From NCBI RefSeq assembly GCF_009391885.1, contig NZ_VZII01000027.1:62001-126000 (forward strand): a stretch of DNA of 64,000 nt, written 5' to 3'. The notes beneath the pieces were generated by a model, which worked only from the letters and a program-made list of their open reading frames with translations, made no database searches and had not been told where the DNA came from. Source of the DNA: Pseudomonas sp. MN1F (GTDB lineage Bacteria > Pseudomonadota > Gammaproteobacteria > Pseudomonadales > Pseudomonadaceae). This document shows positions 1-11,364 of this stretch, in pieces (the stretch's first letter is position 1; every line of letters starts with the position of its first letter). The translations under genes were made by a program, and so were the position numbers.

Positions 1-584
1 GCCTCGAACACCCGCTTGCCTTCTTCGGCCATGCGCGGGGTAATCGCTTCATGCAACTGCACCGACCGCGCATACACCCGGTCGCTCAGTTCCATCGCCA
101 AGGCGAACACATCCACATCCGCCGGCATCACCGGCAGGTGGAAGTGCTGGTCGAACAACTTGTGCATCAGTTCGCCCAGCTCCATGTCGTGCTGCCGGTC
201 GGCCTGCACCACTTCGCTGAGCCCATGCTGGGCCAGGATCAACTGCCGCGCCGCCGCATCCCCGTTGTAGATATCGAGCATGCGTTGTTCGATCAGCCGC
301 GACAGCTCGTGCCAGGTGGCAAACGCGCTGCTGTCGATCGGCGCACTCAATGCCTCGCGAAACGCCCGGTGCACATCGGCGGTCAGCGCTTCCAGCAAGG
401 CCGGGACGCTGGCGAAGAAGTGATACACCGACGACGGTGGAATCTGCGCCCGCTCGGCCACGCTGTAGATCGACAGTGCTGCCACCCCTTGTTCAGCCAG
501 CAGCTCGCGTGCGGCCGCCAGGATCGCTTCGATCCTGGCCTGGCTGCTGGCGCGAGGCTTGCGCGGGGTGGCGGTGCGGCTCAT
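1..584 (-). CDS. TetR-family transcriptional regulator (C-terminus cut by window edge)
   Basis: The visible part encodes about 194 residues beginning [12 protein letters not shown] basic N-terminal arm is followed by a TetR-type helix-turn-helix at roughly residues 16-62 (EAILAAARELLAEQG, then VAERAQIPPSSVYHFF). The rest is the helical ligand-binding domain, which runs off the window start. The ATG shares its A with the gshA stop codon (TGATG), so translation is probably coupled to gshA. The ligand and target genes cannot be read from the sequence. The position behind gshA is one I associate with P. putida genomes; any role in thiol or redox control is inference. Confidence 0.85.
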   Translation of the reverse strand, partial: MSRTATPRKPRASSQARIEAILAAARELLAEQGVAALSIYSVAERAQIPPSSVYHFFASVPALLEALTADVHRAFREALSAPIDSSAFATWHELSRLIEQRMLDIYNGDAAARQLILAQHGLSEVVQADRQHDMELGELMHKLFDQHFHLPVMPADVDVFALAMELSDRVYARSVQLHEAITPRMAEEGKRVFE

Positions 585-2161
585 CAGTTGCTGATCGCCA
601 GGATGCTGGCCTGGTAGGCGCCGACGAACAAGTCGAAGTCGCCGACCTCCTCCTGCTCCAGCTCGGACTGCTTGGCGAGCGACTCGCGAGCCAACGTCTC
701 GAAGGCCTGTTGCTGCTCGGCCGACAGTGGCTGCTCGCGGAAGGTCTCGGCGTGCAGGCGGCTCTGGCGCAGGGAGAACTGGACGAAGGTTTCGTCATGC
801 TCGGTCATGCGTGCCAGCACCTGGGCCGAGGGGGTCAACGAGGCGTCATCGACCTTGGCCTGTTGGGTGGCCAGGGCCTTGGCGTGTTCGTTGCCACCCT
901 GGGCGAGGTCGAGCAACTCCGCCAACTGGCCGATGCGGCTGATCAGCTCGGTGGCCCATTCGCGCAGGGCGATGGGCTGGCCGTTGCGGTGCAGCTCCAG
1001 GCCTGGGCGGCGGCCTTCCTTGACCACGGTGAGGAAGTTGCTGGTGCACTGGCCGCACTCGCCGTTGTCCAGCTGCGGGCTCTCTTCAAGGGCGCAGAAC
1101 AGCAGGAAGGCGTCGAGGAAGCGCGCTTCGGTCAGGTCGATGCCCACCGGCAGGAACGGGTTGATGTCCAGGCAGCGCACTTCGACGTACTGCACGCCGC
1201 GCGAGGTCAGCGCCTGGATCGGCCGCTCGCCGGTGTAGGTGACGCGTTTCGGGCGGATGTTCGAGTAGTACTCGTTCTCGATCTGCAGGATGTTGGTGTT
1301 CAGCTGCACCCACTCGCCATCCACGTGGGTACCCACCTCGACATACGGCGGGTAGGGCGTGCCCACCGCCTTGCGCAGGCTGTCGGTGTAGCTGGCGAGG
1401 TTGTTGTAGCAGGGCGTGAGGCCGGCCTGGGCGTTGCTCTGGTAGCCCAGGTCGCTCATGCGCAGGCTGGTGGCATACGGCAGGTAGAGGGTTTCGGCGT
1501 CCAGCTCTTCCAGCTGGTGCGGGCGGCCGCGCAGGAAGCCTTTGTCCAGTGCTGGCGAGGCGCCGAACAGGTACATCAGCAACCAGCTGTAGCGGCGGAA
1601 GTTGCGGATCAGCGCAATGTACGCCGAGGACTGGAAGTCGCGGTCGCTTTCTTCGCTGCCTTCGCTATCGCGCAGCAACGGCCACAGCGCTTCGGGCAGC
1701 GAGAAGTTGTAATGAATGCCGGCGATGCACTGCATGGTGCGGCCGTAACGCAGGGCCAGGCCCTTGCGGTAGACGTGCTTGAGCTTGCCGATGTTCGAGG
1801 TGCCGTACTCGGCGATCGGGATGTCCTCCTCGGCCGGCAACGTGCAGGGCATCGACGGGCTCCACAGGTATTCGTCGCCAAGCTTGCTGTAGACAAAGCG
1901 GTGGGTCTGTTCGAGGCTTTCGAGCACCTTGGCCGGGTCGGCCAGGGCCGGGGTGATGAACTCCAGCAGCGACTCGGAATAGTCGGTGGTGATCTGCTCG
2001 TTGGTCAGCGCCGATCCCAATGCTTCGGGGTGCGGGGTCTGGGCCAGGCGACCTTCGTCGGTCACGCGCAGGCATTCGCGCTCAATACCGTGCAGGCACT
2101 GCTTGAGCAGGGGAAGATTGGCGCCGAGCAGGCTCAGGCGGCGGTTGAGGAGGTCGCTCAA
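584..2161 (-). CDS. gshA: Glutamate-cysteine ligase (glutathione synthesis, step 1)
   Basis: Cytoplasmic ATP-dependent enzyme joining glutamate and cysteine to gamma-glutamylcysteine, the first step of glutathione synthesis. The protein matches the proteobacterial type 1 GshA family along its length ([20 protein letters not shown] at the N-terminus, then [14 protein letters not shown] and [11 protein letters not shown]). I chose a TTG start at 2161 because AAGGA lies 7 nt upstream and the 525-residue product matches the family length. An in-frame GTG at 2176 would add five residues (MKEYI) but has no clear ribosome site. The downstream tetR gene overlaps the stop codon, so the two genes are probably one transcript. 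Confidence 0.95.
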   Translation of the reverse strand: MSDLLNRRLSLLGANLPLLKQCLHGIERECLRVTDEGRLAQTPHPEALGSALTNEQITTDYSESLLEFITPALADPAKVLESLEQTHRFVYSKLGDEYLWSPSMPCTLPAEEDIPIAEYGTSNIGKLKHVYRKGLALRYGRTMQCIAGIHYNFSLPEALWPLLRDSEGSEESDRDFQSSAYIALIRNFRRYSWLLMYLFGASPALDKGFLRGRPHQLEELDAETLYLPYATSLRMSDLGYQSNAQAGLTPCYNNLASYTDSLRKAVGTPYPPYVEVGTHVDGEWVQLNTNILQIENEYYSNIRPKRVTYTGERPIQALTSRGVQYVEVRCLDINPFLPVGIDLTEARFLDAFLLFCALEESPQLDNGECGQCTSNFLTVVKEGRRPGLELHRNGQPIALREWATELISRIGQLAELLDLAQGGNEHAKALATQQAKVDDASLTPSAQVLARMTEHDETFVQFSLRQSRLHAETFREQPLSAEQQQAFETLARESLAKQSELEQEEVGDFDLFVGAYQASILAISN

Positions 2162-2315
2162 GATGTATTCCTTCACGCGTCAGTCGCCCCAATATGGGGG
2201 TAGAGATGACGGTCTACAAGGGTAGGAAAAAAGGAACTGGCGTTGTCGCCTGGTTTACGCGGTTCCGGCAGTGCCAGCGCACTGCCGAAAAATACCGCAG
2301 ATACCCCTTGGTGAG

Positions 2316-2698
2316 CTAGAGAACCGCGAAGGTTCCTTGCGCTTTCGCCACCAGTTTGTCGCCTTGAACTACGTCGGCGTCGACCACCAGGGTACGGCGC
2401 CCGGCGTGCAGCACACGAGCGGTGCACAGCACTTCACCGTCGCTGATGGCGCGCATGTAGTTGATCTTGCATTCGATGGTCACGCTCTGTTGGTCGAAAC
2501 CGTGGCTGGCCGAGCAGGCCAGGCCCATGGCGATGTCCACCAGGCTGAAGATCGCCCCGCCGTGCAGCTTCTGGCCGCGGTTGCGCAGCTGCGGCTCAAG
2601 TGCCAGGGCCACCTCGGCAACGCCTGTATCCAGGCGTTGCACGCGGCAGCCAAGGAGCTGGCTGTAGGCGCTTTGGACCAAGTCCTTGGGAATATCCA

Positions 2699-2699
<1 letters not shown>
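2316..2699 (-). CDS. PaaI-type hot-dog thioesterase
   Basis: A 127-residue single-domain hot-dog protein. The family motif LHGGAIFSLVDIAMG at about residues 44-58 carries the substrate-binding HGG and the aspartate region expected of PaaI-like acyl-CoA thioesterases. These enzymes act as small homotetramers in the cytoplasm; the acyl-CoA substrate cannot be predicted. The ATG at 2699 shares its A with the tex stop (TGATG), so translation is coupled to tex. Order tex, thioesterase, gshA matches what I know of Pseudomonas chromosomes. Confidence 0.88.
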
Positions 2700-5023
<2,324 letters not shown>

Positions 5024-5099
5024 GTAAACCACCTGACATTTGTGAATACGGGGGTCGCCGGCGGGCCTTGGGCCCGGTGGCGCTGGATGAAAGGCGCGC

Positions 5100-5105
5100 A
5101 TTATA
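5100..5105 (-). promoter_or_regulatory. Probable sigma-70 -10 box for tex
   Basis: The minus strand reads TATAAT here, 77 nt upstream of the tex start. The -35 region at 17-18 bp spacing is poor, so the match rests on the perfect -10. The 217-bp gap to amgR must also hold the amgR promoter, for which I see no clear boxes. Confidence 0.45.
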
Positions 5106-5240
5106 CCCATCGCAAACGGCTTGCGGTGATGGCGCCCGGCCAGCCGGAACTGGCGCCCGGGGAAAAATCTGCTAACAATGCTCACGCAACGTGCAGCAAT
5201 GGCTACGCCATAATGCGCGGCGATATCAGAGGAGTTATTC

Positions 5241-5981
5241 ATGACCGGCACCGCAAACACCGCTGAAGGTGACAAGATTCTCATCGTCGACGACGATCCG
5301 GGGCTCAGCAGCCTGCTGGAACGTTTCTTCACCAGCAAGGGCTACCGCGCCCGTGCGGTGCCCAACACCGAACAGATGGACCGCCTGCTTGCACGCGAAG
5401 TGTTCAACCTGGTGGTGCTCGACCTGATGCTGCCAGGCGAAGACGGCCTGTCCGCCTGCAAGCGCCTGCGCCAGTCGAACAACCAGATCCCGATCATCAT
5501 GCTCACCGCCAAGGGTGATGAGCTCAGCCGCATCAAGGGCCTGGAACTGGGCGCTGACGACTACCTGGGCAAGCCGTTCAACCCGGACGAGCTGATGGCG
5601 CGGGTCAAGGCCGTGCTGCGCCGCCAATCGCCGAGTGTGCCGGGTGCCCCGGGCAGCGAGGACGAGTCGGTCACCTTTGGCGACTACGAGCTTTCGCTGG
5701 CTACTCGCGAACTCAAGCGTGGCGACGAAGTGCACATGCTCACCACTGGCGAGTTCGCCGTGCTCAAGGCGCTGGTGATGCACGCCCGTGAGCCGCTGAC
5801 CCGCGACAAGCTGATGAACCTGGCCCGTGGCCGCGAGTGGGACGCGCTTGAGCGCTCCATCGACGTGCAGATCTCGCGTCTGCGCCGCATGATCGAGCCG
5901 GACCCGTCCAAGCCACGCTACATCCAGACGGTCTGGGGCGTCGGCTACGTGTTCGTTCCAGACGGAAACGCCGGCAAATGA
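5241..5981 (+). CDS. amgR: OmpR-family response regulator AmgR
   Basis: A 246-residue OmpR-type regulator. The receiver domain contains the acidic pocket IVDDDPG, the phospho-acceptor aspartate in [13 protein letters not shown], the MLTAKG threonine and the KPF lysine. A winged-helix DNA-binding domain follows ([20 protein letters not shown], then [15 protein letters not shown]). AGAGGAG lies 8 nt before the ATG. The kinase gene follows after 13 bp. By position beside tex, thioesterase and gshA it corresponds to P. aeruginosa AmgR, which controls the membrane-stress and aminoglycoside-tolerance response; it is often annotated ompR. Confidence 0.93.
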   Translation: MTGTANTAEGDKILIVDDDPGLSSLLERFFTSKGYRARAVPNTEQMDRLLAREVFNLVVLDLMLPGEDGLSACKRLRQSNNQIPIIMLTAKGDELSRIKGLELGADDYLGKPFNPDELMARVKAVLRRQSPSVPGAPGSEDESVTFGDYELSLATRELKRGDEVHMLTTGEFAVLKALVMHAREPLTRDKLMNLARGREWDALERSIDVQISRLRRMIEPDPSKPRYIQTVWGVGYVFVPDGNAGK

Positions 5982-5994
5982 TGCTTCGCCGTCA

Positions 5995-7308
5995 ATGAAA
6001 ACGCCGCTCTGGTTCCCGCAAAGCTTCTTTGCCCGCACCCTGTGGCTGGTGCTGATCGTAGTCCTGTTCTCCAAGGCACTGACGCTGGTCTACCTGCTGA
6101 TGAACGAGGACGTGCTGGTTGATCGGCAGTACAGCCACGGTGTGGCGTTGACCCTGCGCGCCTATTGGGCGGCGGATGAAGAAAACCGCGACAAGATCGC
6201 CGAAGCCGCCGGGCTGATCCGGGTCACCGGTTCCGGCGTGCCGGAGGGTGAGCAGCACTGGCCTTACAGCGAGATCTACCAGCGGCAGATGCAGGCCGAG
6301 CTGGGTGAAGATACCGAGGTACGCTTGCGCATCCATGCGCCGCCTGCGCTGTGGGTGAACGCACCGAGCCTGGGCCCGGGCTGGCTGAAGGTGCCGTTGT
6401 ACCCGCACCCGCTGCGTGGGCAGAAGATCTGGAACGTGCTGGGCTGGTTCCTGGCCATCGGCCTGTTGTCCACCGCCTCGGCTTGGATCTTCGTGCGTCA
6501 GCTCAACCAGCCGTTGAAGCGCCTGGTGTTCGCTGCCCGGCAGGTAGGCCAGGGGCGCAGCGTGCGCCTGCCAATCAGCGACACGCCCAGCGAGATGACC
6601 GAGGTTTACCGCGCCTTCAACCAAATGGCCGAAGATGTCGAGCAGGCCGGTCGTGAGCGGGAGCTGATGCTGGCGGGGGTATCCCATGACCTGCGTACGC
6701 CGCTCACGCGCCTGCGGTTGTCGCTGTCGCTACTGAACAGCGATAACGAACTCAGTGATGACATGGTCCGCGATATCGAGGACATGGACGCGATTCTCGA
6801 CCAGTTCCTCGCGTTCATTCGCGATGGGCGGGACGAGCCGGTCGAGGAGGTCGACCTGGCCGACCTGGTGCGCGAAGTGGTGGCGCCCTATAACCAGCCG
6901 GAAGAGCGTGTGCGCCTGTGCCTGGAGCCGATTCCGCCGTTCCCGCTGCGCCGGGTTTCGCTCAAGCGCATGCTTGGCAACCTGATCGGCAATGCCCTGC
7001 ATCACGCGGGCAAGGGCGTCGAGGTGGCGGCCTATGTGTCGGGGGACGAGAGCGCACCGTATGTGGTGCTCAGCGTGCTGGACCGGGGTACCGGGATCGA
7101 CGAATCGGAGCTGGAAACCATCTTCAACCCGTTCATTCGCGGCGACCGCGCCCGAGGCGGCAAGGGGACCGGGCTGGGCTTGGCGATCGTCAAACGGATC
7201 GCGGCGCAGCATGGCGGCAATGTCGAGTTGCGTAACCGCTCAGGTGGCGGGATCGAAGCGCGGGTAAAGCTGCCATTGGGGCTGTTGCTGCCGCGTAATG
7301 CTGTTTGA
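5995..7308 (+). CDS. amgS: Sensor histidine kinase AmgS (EnvZ-like)
   Basis: A 437-residue inner-membrane kinase. The first transmembrane helix is at about residues 12-35 (TLWLVLIVVLFSKALTLVYL). A periplasmic loop follows, then a second helix near 145-165 (VLGWFLAIGLLSTASAWIFV). HAMP, the HisKA box GVSHDLRTPLTR with its phospho-accepting His, and HATPase motifs (NLIGNALHH, DRGTGID, GTGLGLAIVKRI) come next. It should phosphorylate the upstream AmgR. No strong ribosome site precedes the ATG, but it is 13 bp from the amgR stop, so coupling is likely. Often annotated envZ. Confidence 0.93.
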   Translation: MKTPLWFPQSFFARTLWLVLIVVLFSKALTLVYLLMNEDVLVDRQYSHGVALTLRAYWAADEENRDKIAEAAGLIRVTGSGVPEGEQHWPYSEIYQRQMQAELGEDTEVRLRIHAPPALWVNAPSLGPGWLKVPLYPHPLRGQKIWNVLGWFLAIGLLSTASAWIFVRQLNQPLKRLVFAARQVGQGRSVRLPISDTPSEMTEVYRAFNQMAEDVEQAGRERELMLAGVSHDLRTPLTRLRLSLSLLNSDNELSDDMVRDIEDMDAILDQFLAFIRDGRDEPVEEVDLADLVREVVAPYNQPEERVRLCLEPIPPFPLRRVSLKRMLGNLIGNALHHAGKGVEVAAYVSGDESAPYVVLSVLDRGTGIDESELETIFNPFIRGDRARGGKGTGLGLAIVKRIAAQHGGNVELRNRSGGGIEARVKLPLGLLLPRNAV

Positions 7309-7316
7309 GGTTCTCT

Positions 7317-7348
7317 GGCCTCATCGCGGCTTTAGCCGCGATGAGGCC
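7317..7348. repeat. REP-like perfect hairpin between amgS and rimK
   Basis: Two perfect 15-nt arms (GGCCTCATCGCGGCT and its complement) around a TT loop, between convergent genes. There is no long T tract, so it looks like a REP element that may also act as a bidirectional transcription or mRNA-end barrier. Confidence 0.7.
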
Positions 7349-7361
7349 GGTGCAGGCTGAA

Positions 7362-8267
7362 TCAGCCCTTGCCCTTGGTCCGGGTCTGATTCGGCCCGCC
7401 ATTCTTCTCCAGGTGCTCGATGATCATCCCGGCCACGTTCTTGCCGGTGGTCACTTCGATCCCTTCCAGCCCAGGCGACGAGTTCACTTCCATCACCAGT
7501 GGCCCGTGGTTCGAGCGCAGGATATCCACACCCGCCACGCTCAACCCCATCACCTTGGCGGCACGAATGGCGGTCATGCGTTCTTCGGGGGTGATCTTGA
7601 TCAGGCTGGCCACCCCGCCGCGGTGCAGGTTGGAGCGGAACTCCCCCGGCTTGGCCTGGCGCTTCATCGAGGCGATCACCTTGTCGCCCACCACGAAGCA
7701 GCGGATATCCGCACCGCCGGCCTCCTTGATGTACTCCTGAACCATGATGTTCTGCTTCAGGCCCATGAACGCCTCGATCACCGACTCGGCAGCCTTGGTT
7801 GTCTCGCACAGCACCACGCCGATGCCTTGGGTACCTTCCAGCACCTTGATCACCAGCGGTGCGCCATTGACCATCTGGATCAGGTCGGGGATGTCATCCG
7901 GCGAGTGGGCGAAACCGGTGATTGGCAGGCCGATGCCGCGCCGCGACAGCAATTGCAGCGAGCGCAGCTTGTCGCGCGAGCGGGCGATGGCCACCGATTC
8001 GTTCAGCGGATAGACGCCCATCATCTCGAACTGGCGCAGTACTGCGCAGCCATAGAAGGTCACTGAAGCGCCGATGCGTGGGATCACCGCATCGAAGCCC
8101 TCCAGCGGCTTGCCGCGGTAGTGGATCTGCGGCTTGTGGCTGGCGATGTTCATGTAGGCCCGCAGGGTGTCGATCACCACCATTTCATGGCCCCGCTGGG
8201 TACCGGCTTCGACCAGACGGCGGGTGGAATACAGACGCGGATTGCGCGACAGCACAGCGATCTTCAT
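7362..8267 (-). CDS. rimK: RimK ribosomal protein S6 glutamate ligase
   Basis: A 301-residue ATP-grasp ligase that adds glutamate residues to the C-terminus of ribosomal protein S6. Visible family features: N-terminal [20 protein letters not shown], the ATP-grasp lysine segment [17 protein letters not shown], and the metal/ATP site [14 protein letters not shown] near the C-terminus. The start overlaps the stop of the upstream RimB-like gene by 4 nt (ATGA). In P. fluorescens rimA, rimB and rimK form an operon that tunes the ribosomal proteome; the same pairing is seen here without an obvious rimA. Confidence 0.95.
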   Translation of the reverse strand: MKIAVLSRNPRLYSTRRLVEAGTQRGHEMVVIDTLRAYMNIASHKPQIHYRGKPLEGFDAVIPRIGASVTFYGCAVLRQFEMMGVYPLNESVAIARSRDKLRSLQLLSRRGIGLPITGFAHSPDDIPDLIQMVNGAPLVIKVLEGTQGIGVVLCETTKAAESVIEAFMGLKQNIMVQEYIKEAGGADIRCFVVGDKVIASMKRQAKPGEFRSNLHRGGVASLIKITPEERMTAIRAAKVMGLSVAGVDILRSNHGPLVMEVNSSPGLEGIEVTTGKNVAGMIIEHLEKNGGPNQTRTKGKG

Positions 8268-8746
8268 GCAGCACCTGTGACAGGGGAGAGGGTGGCCGGA
8301 TAGGCCGGTTTGTCTTGTACGTATTTCAGGCCGGGGTTGACCACCAGCTGGCCATGTATGAGCGCCTTGGAGCCCAGCAGCAGGCGATAACGCATGTTCT
8401 TGCGACAGGCCAGGGTGAACTCTACTTCCCAGACCGCATCGCCCAGGGCCAGCGTGGTGCGGATCACGTAACGGGTCTGCGCCTGGCCGTTGGAGCTCTT
8501 GATGGTCTTCATGGTCACCAGCGGCGCTTCACAGCGGCGGTGGCGCAACTGCACCACCGAGCCAAGGTGGGCGGTGAAGCGTACCCAGGCCTGGCCGTCA
8601 CGCTCGAACGGCTCGACTTCGGTGGCATGCAGGCTGGAGGTGCTGGCGCCGGTGTCGATCTTGGCGCGCAGGCCCGCCACGCCGAGGTCGGGCAGGGCCA
8701 CCCACTCACGCAGGCCGATCACTGTCAGATGGTCAAATTTCTTCAC
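8264..8746 (-). CDS. rimB: RimB-like putative ATP-dependent zinc protease
   Basis: About 160 residues from a GTG start ([20 protein letters not shown]). The aspartyl-protease-like signature [14 protein letters not shown] is the hallmark of the family annotated as ATP-dependent zinc protease (Pfam Zn_protease). The C-terminus contains [12 protein letters not shown], also typical. An ATG at 8803 would add 19 residues, but the upstream segment looks less conserved, so I favour 8746; neither start has a strong ribosome site. It overlaps rimK by 4 nt, and RimB is known to modulate RimK activity in P. fluorescens. Confidence 0.8.
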   Translation of the reverse strand: MKKFDHLTVIGLREWVALPDLGVAGLRAKIDTGASTSSLHATEVEPFERDGQAWVRFTAHLGSVVQLRHRRCEAPLVTMKTIKSSNGQAQTRYVIRTTLALGDAVWEVEFTLACRKNMRYRLLLGSKALIHGQLVVNPGLKYVQDKPAYPATLSPVTGAA

Positions 8747-8855
8747 GAAGCACACCCTGCGGATAAGGTGGTGAACTGTAAGCACGGCGGGGACTTTTTG
8801 CATCCGTCAGTTACGGTAGTACAGTTCGATGAAAGACAGAATTCGAGGAAACGAG

Positions 8856-9257
8856 ATGGCACAAAAAGCCGAGGACGACGACAAGGTCCGCCTGGACAAA
8901 TGGCTGTGGGCGGCGCGGTTCTACAAGACCCGTGCGCTGGCCAAGGCGGCGATCGAGAGCGGCAAGGTGCATTGCCGGGGCGAACGCTGCAAGCCGGGCA
9001 AGGAACCGCGGCTGGGCGATGAGTTCGTCTTGCGCACCGGGTTCGACGAGCGCACGGTCGTGGTCAAGGCGCTGTCGGTGGTGCGGCGCGGGGCGCCGGA
9101 GGCGCAGACGCTGTATGAAGAGACTGACGAGAGTGTGCGCCGCCGTGAGCAGGCGGCCGAGATGCGCAAGGCAGGGGCGATGGGGGTGACTACCGATGGC
9201 CGGCCGACCAAGAAGCAGCGGCGGCAGATTCACCAGTTGCATGGGAGCTTCGAATAG
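8856..9257 (+). CDS. hslR: Heat-shock protein 15, S4-domain ribosome-recycling factor HslR
   Basis: A 133-residue basic S4-domain protein (VRLDKWLWAARFYKTRALAK at the N-terminus). HslR binds 50S subunits carrying stalled nascent chains and helps recycle them after heat shock. The start MAQKAEDDDK is preceded by GAGGAA at 5 nt; an in-frame ATG at 8829 lacks such a site. The basic C-terminal tail (GRPTKKQRRQIHQLHGSF) is typical. The chaperone gene hslO lies nearby, as in other gamma-proteobacteria, although PAP2 intervenes. Confidence 0.93.
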   Translation: MAQKAEDDDKVRLDKWLWAARFYKTRALAKAAIESGKVHCRGERCKPGKEPRLGDEFVLRTGFDERTVVVKALSVVRRGAPEAQTLYEETDESVRRREQAAEMRKAGAMGVTTDGRPTKKQRRQIHQLHGSFE

Positions 9258-9367
9258 CTGGGGCCGCTGTGCGGCCCATCGCCGGCAAGCCAGCTCCCAC
9301 ATTGATCGACGTACGCATGACCTTGTGGGAGCTGGCTTGCCAGCGATGGGCTGCGCAGCAGCCCCAG
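9258..9367. repeat. Inverted pair of REP elements
   Basis: Two REP units face each other: GCCGGCAAGCCAGCTCCCAC on the left and its near-complement on the right, enclosed by outer arms CTGGGGC/GCCCCAG. They lie between the convergent ends of hslR and the PAP2 gene. Such paired REPs can fold as one long hairpin and stabilise or terminate transcripts. Confidence 0.8.
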
Positions 9368-9371
9368 GGAT

Positions 9372-10166
9372 CTAGCGGATCACTGCCAATCGTCCGACCA
9401 ACGGTAGCTTGGCCGCGATCGCAAACAACGGCGCCGTCCCGCGCAGCAGCAAGCCACTGCCCTTGGCCGCCAGCGGCGTATGGCAACTCCAGCCCAACGC
9501 CAGCACCGCCATCAGCAGGCCGCCAATGTAATCGTCTTGCCCCCAGTGCGCCCCGGCCACCAGCCGCGGCATCATGAACAGGAACGCCAGGCTCCAGACC
9601 ACCAGATGCTGTACCAGCCGGCGGCTGAACAGGCTCATGAACAAGGCCCAGATCAGCAGCACCGAAGCATGATCACCCGGGAAACTGTTGCTGGAGCGGT
9701 CCTTCAGTTCCCAGGCTTTTTCCAGGTTCGGGTAGTAGCTGCTGAGGTGTACCACGTGGTCGAACACCATCGACGGGCTGTCATGTTGCCAACCCATTGC
9801 ATCCACCCACTTGGAAAACAGCGCGCGAATCACCACTAATAGGAGCAGCGTGACCAGAAAGCCAAAGAAGGCTTCGCGAACCTGGCTGGCCTTGAACACC
9901 CAGTTGCCACGGATCAGCACGGCCAGAAGGATCAGGCCTACGACGATGTCGAAGGGGCGCAGGCTGCCGACGGTCCAGATGTAGCGCCACGCCGTGTGGT
10001 CGGCCAGTGGCGTATTGAGGCTATGGAATAGCCACTCGTCGAAAGTCAGGCACAGGATCTGGCCAATAGGCCATAACCAGAAACACAGTAGAGCGATGGG
10101 AAGCAGCGTACAGGCTGCCAATGGCCCCAAGGACCACCTTGCTTGGAACAGTGGTCGATTGTCCAT
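9372..10166 (-). CDS. PAP2-superfamily membrane phosphatase
   Basis: A 264-residue polytopic membrane protein with about six hydrophobic helices. PAP2 active-site elements are visible: SFPGDH at 161-166 (the C2 motif, with Gly164-Asp165 in place of the usual Ser-Gly) and R201-x5-H207-x3-D211 (C3, with nucleophilic His207). The C1 motif is not clear-cut; it probably lies near Arg114-Lys119. The substrate is likely a lipid pyrophosphate or lipid A phosphate, as for PgpB or LpxT relatives, but this cannot be decided from sequence. It is transcribed away from hslO. Confidence 0.8.
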   Translation of the reverse strand: MDNRPLFQARWSLGPLAACTLLPIALLCFWLWPIGQILCLTFDEWLFHSLNTPLADHTAWRYIWTVGSLRPFDIVVGLILLAVLIRGNWVFKASQVREAFFGFLVTLLLLVVIRALFSKWVDAMGWQHDSPSMVFDHVVHLSSYYPNLEKAWELKDRSSNSFPGDHASVLLIWALFMSLFSRRLVQHLVVWSLAFLFMMPRLVAGAHWGQDDYIGGLLMAVLALGWSCHTPLAAKGSGLLLRGTAPLFAIAAKLPLVGRLAVIR

Positions 10167-10285
10167 AGAATACCTCTATTGCAAACAGGAATCAGAGCGC
10201 CTTGTGAGCGCTCTACCACGGGATATCGCAGTAGTTCGACATCCGGTGTAACCATTTTGTCATCATTTTCAGATAGCCAAAACCT

Positions 10286-11185
10286 ATGAGCGATTTGCCT
10301 GATACCGATTTCACCCAACGTTTCATCTTCGACGAGCGCGATGTGCGCGGCGAGTGGGTGTCTCTCGATGACAGCTACGCCGCGGTGCTGGCTCGTCATG
10401 AGTACCCGCAGCCGGTGCAGGCACTGCTTGGCGAACTGATGGCCGCCACCGCCTTGCTGGTGGGCGCGTTGAAGTTCGACGGCCTGCTGATTCTGCAGGC
10501 GCGTTCCGAAGGGCCGATCCCGCTGCTGATGGTCGAATGTTCGGGCGAGCGCGACATCCGTGGCATGGCCCGCTACGAGGCGCAGCAGATCCCGGCCGAT
10601 GCCACCCTGGAGCAGTTGATGCCCGGCGGCCACCTGACCCTGACCATCGACCCGGTCAAAGGCCAGCGTTACCAAGGCACCGTCGAGCTGGACGGCGCCG
10701 ACCTGGCGGAGTGCTTCACCAACTACTTCGTGCAGTCGCAGCAGCTCAACACCCGCTTCTGGCTCAACGCCGATGGCGGCAAGGCCCGTGGCCTGCTGTT
10801 GCAGCAACTGCCGCGCGATCGCCAACCGGACGATGAGGAGCGCGAAGACAGCTGGCAGCACGTGATTGCCCTGGCCAAGACGCTCAAGCCCGAGGAGTGG
10901 TCGGAAGACAACGAAACCCTGCTGCACCGCCTCTACCACGAAGACGCCGTGCGCCTGTTCGACATCCAGCCGCTGCGCTTCAAGTGCAGCTGCTCGCGCG
11001 AACGTTCCGGCAATGCGCTGGTCAGTTTGGGCGAGCACGATGCCAACGCACTGGTCGAGGAGTGCGGTGGCACGGTGGAGATCGATTGCCAGTTCTGTAA
11101 CCAGCGCTATTTCTTCGATGCCAGCGATGTTGCGCAACTGTTTGCCGGTGGCGGCACGGAAGCGGCGTCAGAAACTCGCCACTGA
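10286..11185 (+). CDS. hslO: Hsp33 redox-regulated chaperonin
   Basis: A 299-residue holdase chaperone activated by oxidation. The N-terminal domain ([19 protein letters not shown]) leads to the C-terminal zinc-binding redox switch, with paired cysteines KCSCSRER and DCQFCNQ matching the family CxC...CxxC arrangement. Oxidation releases zinc and unfolds the linker to expose the chaperone site. The last residues ([13 protein letters not shown]) are a variable tail. It is followed at 180 bp by pckA on the same strand, the arrangement I know in pseudomonads. Confidence 0.95.
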   Translation: MSDLPDTDFTQRFIFDERDVRGEWVSLDDSYAAVLARHEYPQPVQALLGELMAATALLVGALKFDGLLILQARSEGPIPLLMVECSGERDIRGMARYEAQQIPADATLEQLMPGGHLTLTIDPVKGQRYQGTVELDGADLAECFTNYFVQSQQLNTRFWLNADGGKARGLLLQQLPRDRQPDDEEREDSWQHVIALAKTLKPEEWSEDNETLLHRLYHEDAVRLFDIQPLRFKCSCSRERSGNALVSLGEHDANALVEECGGTVEIDCQFCNQRYFFDASDVAQLFAGGGTEAASETRH

Positions 11186-11206
11186 AACGTTTAATTTCAG
11201 GGGAAT

Positions 11207-11245
11207 CTCCTGTCGAATTGCGCAAAAGAGCAGTTCTGACAGGAG
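11207..11245 (+). promoter_or_regulatory. Inverted repeat in hslO-pckA intergenic region
   Basis: Perfect 8-bp arms CTCCTGTC (11207-11214) and GACAGGAG (11238-11245) flank 23 nt. A T7 tract begins 9 nt further on, so it could be a weak terminator for hslO. It also sits just upstream of a -10-like CATAAT at 11273-11278, so it could be an operator for pckA. Confidence 0.4.
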
Positions 11246-11364
11246 GGGCCTACTTTTTTTGGGCGTTTCTGGCATAATCCGGCCACTTTTTTCGCTGTAG
11301 TAGTTTTTTCGAGACAACTACAAAACGTTTGGAGCACTCGGCCTCGGGCCGGATGGGGTATCTC

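Noticed and set aside
350-2203. A 617-codon open frame on the plus strand opposite gshA
   Set aside because: It is a GC-rich antisense shadow; gshA on the minus strand has recognisable family sequence throughout.
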